Below, piece after piece: positions 37,701-43,005 of a stretch of 43,005 nt of DNA. The stretch is from a virus. The stretch's first letter is position 1, and each line of letters begins with the position of its first letter. The position numbers and the translations under genes were made by a program. The notes below the pieces were generated by a model. It had not been told where the DNA came from, made no database searches, and worked only from the letters and a program-made list of their open reading frames with translations. The stretch spans positions 1 to 43,005 of the IMG/VR virus record IMGVR_UViG_3300031862_000396, one strand, 5' to 3'.

Positions 37701-40054
37701 AAGGCGGCAAGATCATGTTGGATGGAAGCTGGATAAGCCAGACCCACGCCGGCTACGTAGACTTCACGCGTTATGTGACTCATGCCAGCTACTACGGTAT
37801 GACGTGGCCTTGGCTGAACGGAACCGATGGCATAACAGTCACTGCGAAGGGCAACCTTGTGGCGTGGGGTCTGCCCGAGGAAATGCGGTGGGAGCCAGAC
37901 CGCAACAATGCGCACGGTCGCGAACTTCCCTTGATAGCCACGGCAGTGCAGCCCGCGTATGGAGGCATTGGCATCTTCGGCTACTTGGACAATCCAGAAC
38001 CGCTGCAGTTGGAAGGGCATTATCCACTTCCTTTTGTGATAGGTTGGCAAGCCGCCGCGATTTCGGAAGACAACGGCGAAGGCACAACGATCTACTTTCC
38101 GTTTGCTTTCTTCGCACTTCCAGCGTCTGTGAGAAACAGGATCATAAAGAACTCCCTGAATTGGCTATTCCCAGAACAACATGAACTGACAGTGACTCTG
38201 AGCACAATCAAAGAGAACGTCACTGAGGCTCACCGTCCAGTTTGCGTCAATGTCACGGTGGGCAACTGGGGTGTGAGCAGTGAAGCCAACGTTGAAGCCG
38301 AAGTCCGGATCAACGGAGTTCTTGTAGATTCCCACGTTGTTGCGTCAATTGCATCGCGTTCCAGCTACACTTGCAGTTATCTGTGGACACCTGAAAGCAC
38401 AGGCGCGTACATCATAGCAGCCAACGTTTTTCCAGTCGAGGGAGAAAGCATTGTCGACGACAACGTGATCAGCCGTGTCGTGACCGTTAGACGCCTCGTA
38501 GTTGCGTTGGTTTCGGATCAGAAGCAACTGGAACCTCTGGAACTCATCTTAGCTTCCATGGGAATCGGATCTCACGCTTACTCCTTCAACAAATACCTTG
38601 GCTACGCCAAATCCTTGAGTACCCTCAGCAGCTACCGAGTCGTGGTTTTTGACAAAACAGCTCGAAAGCTGACTCTACAGGAGTACAATGCTTTTAGGGC
38701 TTACTTGGAGAATAGCGGAAATCTCCTGGCAACTGGGGAGGCTCTAGTATACGAAACAGGCAAGATCGACACTTACATGACTGACATCGTCAACGCTGTC
38801 TGCCACGGCATAAAAGTGATACGGGACAGAACCATCTATGTGACTGATGATGTTCACCCAGTGATGGATGGTCCGTATGGAACCTTCCCAGTGGGGTACA
38901 CCACGCTAGTTCCTGAAGCTTTCTGCGAGAATGCCACGGCTAACTTGACACGGCAAGCCGTGACCGTTGCTAAGTGGATTTCTGCGTCGTTCTCAGCAGA
39001 CAAGATCATAGCTACGAGCCTGAATCCTGGGAGGGTTGCGTACTGGAATGGCTACGGACACGTGGACTGGATCGAGAGTGCTGACTGCCAAGCTATGTTC
39101 AAGAACATGATCACTTGGTTGGAGCTTGGGGAGTTTCACGATTTGGAAGTCTCGATAACGTTGCCTGAACTAGTCGAACCCAATCAGAGCGTGACGGTGA
39201 AGGCGGAAACCCATAACGTGGGATACCATGACGAGAGCGGTATCGAGTTTCACCTGTTGATCAATGGGTCTGAGGTTCTACTAATCCCGCTTCCCGCGTT
39301 AGCGAAGAGAAGCGTTTACACGTTGGAGTATGAGTGGACACCATCGGCTGTGGGAACCTACAATCTCACTGCTTACGCTTCTTCAGTGTCGCAGGAGATC
39401 AACGAAACCAACAATGCTTATTCCGTATTGGTTGAGGTGCGCCGTTGGCCTGTTGTCTCTTTGGCTGTGCCTCTGGACTTGCAGGTGGATCAGGTTTTCA
39501 CTGTCAACGTGACGGTTTCAGAGGTCATCAACCTGACAGAATGGGAATTGGAGCTTTTCTACAGGAACTATGTTTTGAACGGTACCTTTGTCGCCGAGGG
39601 GTCATTCCTGAATTCCTTTGGAGGCACAGTTTTCCAGGTGTCCTATTTCAACGACGCCTACAACACAACCCACGGGCGAGTGAGGCTTTCGTGCTCTTTG
39701 GCGAATCAGTCACAAGGAGCCAGCGGGTCTGGAATATTTGCGGCTCTCGTTTTCAGGGCAAGAGCCACGGGGACCTGCAACCTGATACTGCAATCTACAC
39801 GATTGACCACTACAACGTCGCCCGTGCATCCTCATCATCGAATAAGCGCATCAATGACTGTTGGTTTGTTCGCTGACCTCAACAATGATGGTGTGGTGGA
39901 CATTATGGACGTGGTTATCGTGAGCGGCGTTTACGGCAAGAAACTGGGTGAGGAAGGGTGGAATCCACAGGCAGACGTGGCTCCAGACGACCTCATAAAT
40001 ATCTTGGATGTCGTGAAGATCACGGCAAACTACGGAGACAGAAAAACACCCTAG
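34781..40054 (+). CDS. Giant secreted subtilase with CARDB, cohesin-like and dockerin-like domains
   Basis: 1757 residues. A signal peptide (LLALSLLIIIALNALAIANI) and a propeptide are followed by an S8 domain with complete triad: Asp204 in IIDTGIDYTHPDL, His238 in HGHGTHCAG, Ser390 in SGTSMSCPHVAG. CARDB-type domains lie near 455-560, 785-890, 1130-1235 and 1450-1555, alternating with GATase1/ThuA-like alpha/beta segments. Residues about 1560-1690 resemble a cohesin, and the end carries two dockerin-like calcium loops (DLNNDGVVDIMDVVIVSGVY; then LINILDVVKITANYG). No membrane anchor is visible. It likely digests external protein and attaches through cohesin-dockerin contacts. It is host sequence beside the provirus. 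Confidence 0.85.
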   Translation: MKTFQKLLALSLLIIIALNALAIANIAAHSASQNQSKPNTDENSADTEALGHREPEKTNASLERRLSLGPNRWGLKTKSDWEKSTRIQGNMAEIVIGMNAHESSYSRVKSIVANFAGKIKDEISIASNVKAFVAIVPFELASLVADSLIAAKACRYVEPNWKIETDFTPNDPNWEQQWGPKKIQADYAWNTTVGSHSVLIAIIDTGIDYTHPDLAANYVPLGYDWVNDDDEPMDDHGHGTHCAGIAAGVTNNAEGIAGIAQVGIMTEKCLNENGQGYAEDLAKGIIHAVDQGADILSNSWGSDAPSSLIEDAIEYASSNGVLVCASAGNSGTDALHYPSSYDDVVAVTATDSNDSPAFFTSFGDWVEVAAPGVSILSAIPGGYGSKSGTSMSCPHVAGVAALILSLHSNLSNVQLRQALRYASDDLGEKGFDEYYGYGRINARKGVEELPLGCDLTLWNWTKPPYVEPNDLGEFSATVYNYGTAPVNNVVVQLTANETLIDQYTIANMTSDTFATATLDWTPQIQGTYNITVFVVPSEGETNTRFNAASAYVDVAFAKKIVVVDSGGTAYSYTITEVWNRLNREWRHFGDQMIYIDYVSLAKYSISYEDIVASDADVLLISSADFREYTDEEIDAISRYSYNGHGLMATFLLDNPSNSPNNRKLMPLFGLASSTNLTVSYMPGILSVLDPTHPLFAHVPTSLNLTDFMGAAPSDRQWDMSELQGGTYLALESSGNSSIASYRGSVYISPNLERTAEAGAVPLPEDTHMQLLYNAMTWAQFIRPEHELITTVESPGFVMPNEQTRINLTVTNIGSTDEFNVMLQLFINSSNVYSYQIPSIAHNSSYTLAYPWRPSQVGDYNVTAYVVPVSGEDNAWNNEAATWIKVAVPPDILIVADNDEYENVEYNERTSLPEFKTALDALGKEYYVWEEKLKGPPSVDFMKQFKLIFWTCGEAADWTQITISDCSKIISYVKQGGKIMLDGSWISQTHAGYVDFTRYVTHASYYGMTWPWLNGTDGITVTAKGNLVAWGLPEEMRWEPDRNNAHGRELPLIATAVQPAYGGIGIFGYLDNPEPLQLEGHYPLPFVIGWQAAAISEDNGEGTTIYFPFAFFALPASVRNRIIKNSLNWLFPEQHELTVTLSTIKENVTEAHRPVCVNVTVGNWGVSSEANVEAEVRINGVLVDSHVVASIASRSSYTCSYLWTPESTGAYIIAANVFPVEGESIVDDNVISRVVTVRRLVVALVSDQKQLEPLELILASMGIGSHAYSFNKYLGYAKSLSTLSSYRVVVFDKTARKLTLQEYNAFRAYLENSGNLLATGEALVYETGKIDTYMTDIVNAVCHGIKVIRDRTIYVTDDVHPVMDGPYGTFPVGYTTLVPEAFCENATANLTRQAVTVAKWISASFSADKIIATSLNPGRVAYWNGYGHVDWIESADCQAMFKNMITWLELGEFHDLEVSITLPELVEPNQSVTVKAETHNVGYHDESGIEFHLLINGSEVLLIPLPALAKRSVYTLEYEWTPSAVGTYNLTAYASSVSQEINETNNAYSVLVEVRRWPVVSLAVPLDLQVDQVFTVNVTVSEVINLTEWELELFYRNYVLNGTFVAEGSFLNSFGGTVFQVSYFNDAYNTTHGRVRLSCSLANQSQGASGSGIFAALVFRARATGTCNLILQSTRLTTTTSPVHPHHRISASMTVGLFADLNNDGVVDIMDVVIVSGVYGKKLGEEGWNPQADVAPDDLINILDVVKITANYGDRKTP

Positions 40055-40224
40055 CGCTCGGGGTTCACGCGCGCTACCGTATTGGTGGGGCTGCCCGTCC
40101 CCATACCCAAAAGGGTTCAAAACCTGACATTCAAAAATGCCTTCAATGCCAGTTCACATCGAATACCTTAGTAAAGCTCTTTTAAGAAGTTCAGTAAGCA
40201 TCAGAAAAACAGGACTGGGATTGC
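40055..40224. terminator. Convergent intergenic region with hairpin motif
   Basis: Two converging genes end here. TGGGG-CTGCCCG-TCCCCA (about 40086-40103) can pair as a short stem and is followed by CCATACCCAAAAGGG, copy 2 of the flanking motif. It may terminate transcription, though no long T-run follows on the plus strand. Confidence 0.4.
40101..40115 (+). repeat. 15-bp motif flanking the subtilase gene, copy 2
   Basis: Identical to 34625-34639 and in the same orientation, about 50 bases after the subtilase stop. Origin unknown. Confidence 0.5.
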
Positions 40225-43005
40225 TTAGCTGATTTCGCTGGTTCTTGTAAGAGCTATTTCGTTCTCCAGATATTTCTGATCGCTCATCTTCTTGATCTTC
40301 AGAAATCTCTCTGAGCCTTTCTCCGTTTCTTTCTCGTGAATGTTGATTTCTCCGTCGAAAAGGTCAAGAATTGCCCGAGCATCTTGTGAAGAGTGCATCT
40401 CAGGATCCATCATTGCCATTGTTGTGAAACCTTCTGATTTCAGTTTCGTCATGAGCGCAGTTAGCCATCTTCTGGTTTCAACCGCGTGATGCTGCAGCAG
40501 AACATCTGAAACTAGACCTATACAGATTCTTCTTGGATCTTTCAGCGCAGGGTCAAGTTGCCGGATCGCTGAAGTCAAAGCGATGCTAATGTCAGTGAGA
40601 TTTTCCACTCCTTTCAACGTGTGCACGTTGGGCGAGCTTTTGATGATTGCGTCTGCCTCAGGGTTGCAGACGAAAAGCTGCAAGTTTGCCATGGATTCTT
40701 CTGCAAGAGCCTTTGCTGCACTGGCATCAATGGTAACATGGAACGTAACTTCACCTTTCTTTGCTCCTACCTCAAGAAAACTCTTGACCAGCATGTCTCT
40801 CTCGTCGCAGGAAGGTGAAGTCAGGACTACTGCATAATTCGGAGGTATACCACCATGCAGCAGCTTGTCAAGATCTGCATATCCCGAGGAGACGTGATCT
40901 GTGGGCTTGGGCTTCGAAACCACTTTGCCTGTTTCTATGAAAGCTATTCTTGCTTCTACTTTTTCAATGTCTTTCTTGGCTCCCATTTTCCGGAATATTT
41001 CCATTGCTTGGCTGAGCAGGTCGCGTATCCTTTCTTGGTCTCCTTTTTGGTTGCGCTCAATAAGGGCCCGAGCATATTCCAACAAGACCAGTCTGGCAAG
41101 TGCGTAGACGTTCCACCGCCTCGCGCCTAAATCTTCAAATTCCTTAAGACTTCTTTCAAAAAGCTTCACCGATTCGTCCCATTTCTTCTGCGCACGGAAA
41201 AGGATTGCTTGCAGCGCATCTTTGTCGGCGAGACGTTGCTTGTCTTTGGTTTCTAGAGCAAGCTTTTCCAGATTCTCAAGCAGGGTGCCTGCTTTTCTGA
41301 TTTCCCCGAGTTCAACGTAGGTTCGAATGAGCTGCTCGTAAGTGCCCATTTGCTCGGGTTTGTCTCCTGATTTCTCTTGTATTTCCTTAGCTTTTTCATG
41401 GAGCTCTCTTGCCTTGACATATTCTCCTTTATCGAAGTAGAGTGCGGCAAGACTTCCATAGCTCATGGCGATTCTAGGGGAACGATTCAACGTTTTCGCA
41501 ATTGCCATAGCTTCTTCATAGCATTGTTGGCTCTTGTCCCATTCTCCCGTTACCTGATAACCGAGTCCAAGAGCGGATATGGAATAATGAAGGTCGGTTA
41601 ACGAGCCTGTTTTCCTGTTCAGAGCTACCGCTTCTTCCACTAGTGGGAATGCCTTGTCAACGTGTCCCATGCTACCGTACATATACGCGAGAGTGTTCCC
41701 GATCCAGCATATCCAACGAATGCACCCCGCCTTCTTTGCGAGTTCGTATCCCTTCTCGGCATACTCCGTGCTTTTCTCGCTCAGCTCTGCTGTGAGTGTT
41801 GCGGCAAGATTATTGTATATACGCATCGCAGTTTCAACGTAGCCGTTGTCGAGCGCTATTTTGAGAGCACTTTCCAAGCATCCAACGGCTTCCTCTACTT
41901 TCCCCGTAACACCAAGTCCCAGCGCCAAGTTGGTGTAGGACTCTGCCATAACGTCAGCTGCGTTCAGTTTCTTCGAAAGCTCAAGCGCTTTCTCAGCCCA
42001 AGAAATAGTGCCAGCATGATCTCCCACGTGCCAAAGAGCCTGTGCCCTTATTGAGTACGCTCGTGCCAGCTCCGAGCTTTCAGGCATTTCCTCCAGAATT
42101 CTCACGGCTACTTCAAGATGCTCCAAGGCCTTCTCCGTAGCGCCCAAATCGTGCCAAATGATTGCTGCCATTTTGCAGTGCAGCCTTGCCGCGTTTTCTT
42201 TTTCGGAAAGCCTAAGTGACAGGAGCAGTGCCTCATTCCAAAGCTTAAGAGAGTCATTATACTCTCCAACGGTGCTTTTGACGTCTCCGAGTTTCCCTAG
42301 TACCTGAGCTTTTTCCTGGAGCCTTTCTTCGTCTTCTTCCAGGAGCTTGAGCGCAGACTGAAAGTAGGAAATGGCTTCACTGTTGGCGTGAATCTTCATC
42401 GCTTTGTCCCCCGCCTTCAGGAAATAGTCAAGCGCCTTTTCTTTGTCTCTGCTCTCAAGAAAGTGAGAAGCGAGTTCACCGAGATGTTCATCAATAGTCT
42501 TTGCGTAGACTTTTTCCAAAGCGCTTCCCACGACTCCATGAAGCTTCTTTCGCTTCAAGAGACTGACTTCCTCATAGACGACATCTCTGACTAATATGTC
42601 AGCAAAAGAACAGACTCCTTCTCCGCGAACCTCCCTTTCTTTGATCAACCCGGTTTTGAGCATTCTATCCATCAATTCAAGCAATTCGTTCTCTTCAATG
42701 CCTGTGAGTGCAGACATTGCTTCCAAAGTGAAATCGTTTCCGACGAAGGAAGCCAAAGTTAGAACATTCTGGCATTCATCGTCCAGCCTACTAAATCTCG
42801 CTTTCACAACATTCCTCACACTTTCCGGAAACTCGATCTTCGAGACCTCTTTGAACGCCCACTTGTTACCTTCTCGGTAGATGACGCCCTCTTCCTTCAG
42901 AGACTTAACAACTTCCTCCGCAAAGAACGGGTTACCCTTTGTCTTTTCATACACCAATCCACAGAACTCTGGTGGAACATCATCCTGGGCCAACATCTGC
43001 TTAAT
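40225..43005 (-). CDS. STAND/TPR ATPase with degenerate KaiC-like domain (5' end missing)
   Basis: At least 926 residues; the start lies beyond the window. The first visible part is the end of an AAA/STAND module (YEKTKGNPFFAEEVVKSLKE, then a winged helix with RFSRLDDECQNVLTLASFVG). About a dozen TPR repeats follow (ALDYFLKAGDKAM, ALEHLEVAVRILEEM, NLALGLGVTGKVEEAVGCLE and similar). The last ~240 residues resemble a RecA/KaiC domain (HVSSGYADLDKLLHGGIPPN), but the P-loop position reads TSPSCDERDML, lacking the GKT/S. It probably binds without hydrolysing nucleotide. A signal-transduction or regulatory hub is inferred. Confidence 0.75.
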   Translation of the reverse strand: MKQMLAQDDVPPEFCGLVYEKTKGNPFFAEEVVKSLKEEGVIYREGNKWAFKEVSKIEFPESVRNVVKARFSRLDDECQNVLTLASFVGNDFTLEAMSALTGIEENELLELMDRMLKTGLIKEREVRGEGVCSFADILVRDVVYEEVSLLKRKKLHGVVGSALEKVYAKTIDEHLGELASHFLESRDKEKALDYFLKAGDKAMKIHANSEAISYFQSALKLLEEDEERLQEKAQVLGKLGDVKSTVGEYNDSLKLWNEALLLSLRLSEKENAARLHCKMAAIIWHDLGATEKALEHLEVAVRILEEMPESSELARAYSIRAQALWHVGDHAGTISWAEKALELSKKLNAADVMAESYTNLALGLGVTGKVEEAVGCLESALKIALDNGYVETAMRIYNNLAATLTAELSEKSTEYAEKGYELAKKAGCIRWICWIGNTLAYMYGSMGHVDKAFPLVEEAVALNRKTGSLTDLHYSISALGLGYQVTGEWDKSQQCYEEAMAIAKTLNRSPRIAMSYGSLAALYFDKGEYVKARELHEKAKEIQEKSGDKPEQMGTYEQLIRTYVELGEIRKAGTLLENLEKLALETKDKQRLADKDALQAILFRAQKKWDESVKLFERSLKEFEDLGARRWNVYALARLVLLEYARALIERNQKGDQERIRDLLSQAMEIFRKMGAKKDIEKVEARIAFIETGKVVSKPKPTDHVSSGYADLDKLLHGGIPPNYAVVLTSPSCDERDMLVKSFLEVGAKKGEVTFHVTIDASAAKALAEESMANLQLFVCNPEADAIIKSSPNVHTLKGVENLTDISIALTSAIRQLDPALKDPRRICIGLVSDVLLQHHAVETRRWLTALMTKLKSEGFTTMAMMDPEMHSSQDARAILDLFDGEINIHEKETEKGSERFLKIKKMSDQKYLENEIALTRTSEIS

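Noticed and set aside
37624-38184. 186-residue second frame within the subtilase gene
   Set aside because: Overlaps the continuous 1757-residue subtilase frame; no start signal or motif.
1-43005. CRISPR array or insertion sequences
   Set aside because: No regularly spaced repeats, cas genes or transposase with terminal inverted repeats were seen.

Overview
The window looks archaeal. It carries a tRNA-Tyr gene interrupted by two bulge-helix-bulge introns, TATA-like promoters with probable leaderless starts, and large secreted CARDB-type surface proteins. It also has a cohesin/dockerin-type subtilase, an STAND/TPR/KaiC-like regulator and an archaeal-type tyrosine recombinase with an N-terminal zinc ribbon. 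The combination is most like Bathyarchaeia-type uncultivated archaea. That assignment is an inference from protein style; no marker gene proves it.

Layout. (1) About 1-3.9 kb is host sequence: two small overlapping genes (zinc-knuckle protein and two-helix membrane protein), tRNA-Tyr(GUA) on the minus strand, and a CARDB-repeat surface protein. (2) About 4.0-34.5 kb is a complete-looking head-tailed provirus (Caudoviricetes-like). The integrase and an 87-aa gene face left. A repeat-rich divergent control region (5705-5865) separates them from a rightward early block (5.9-10.3 kb) of tiny tightly overlapping genes, including a minimal family-X DNA polymerase, two paralogous Cys-rich proteins and winged-helix proteins. 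Two leftward genes at 10.3-11.0 kb (HTH regulator, membrane protein) precede the late operon at 11.1-31.9 kb. The late operon runs portal, maturation protease, scaffold-like, cement, HK97-fold capsid, glycosyltransferase-methyltransferase, His-rich fibre, connector, neck protein carrying a sugar-enzyme-like barrel, tail terminator, TIM-barrel glycosidase, tail tube, tail chaperones with -1 frameshift, gp10-like, very short tape measure, hub, wHTH, small and large terminase, and an ABC-ATPase/GNAT fusion. Leftward membrane and ASCH genes (31.9-33.8 kb) and rightward RHH and zinc-ribbon genes (34.1-34.4 kb) close the element. (3) About 34.5-43 kb is host again: a 1757-aa subtilase with cohesin-like and dockerin-like ends, then a convergent STAND/TPR ATPase cut by the window edge.

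How it fits together. The integrase, the palindrome-rich intergenic region and several HTH/RHH proteins form a plausible lysogeny switch. The late genes supply a full virion. Three carbohydrate-active modules (GT-A glycosyltransferase, (alpha/alpha)6 barrel, TIM-barrel glycosidase) sit inside the structural operon, pointing to virion glycosylation or host-envelope glycan processing. The ABC-GNAT protein directly behind the terminase resembles ABC-ATPase/acetyltransferase fusions (COG2401 type) and could modify DNA, by analogy with phage Mu Mom. No replicative polymerase, helicase, primase or recognisable lysis enzyme is present.

The strongest unusual signals are two canonical -1 slippery heptamers, the neck/glycosidase fusion, the ABC-GNAT gene, the minimal PolX, the short tape measure and the doubly interrupted tRNA-Tyr with an implied splicing order.
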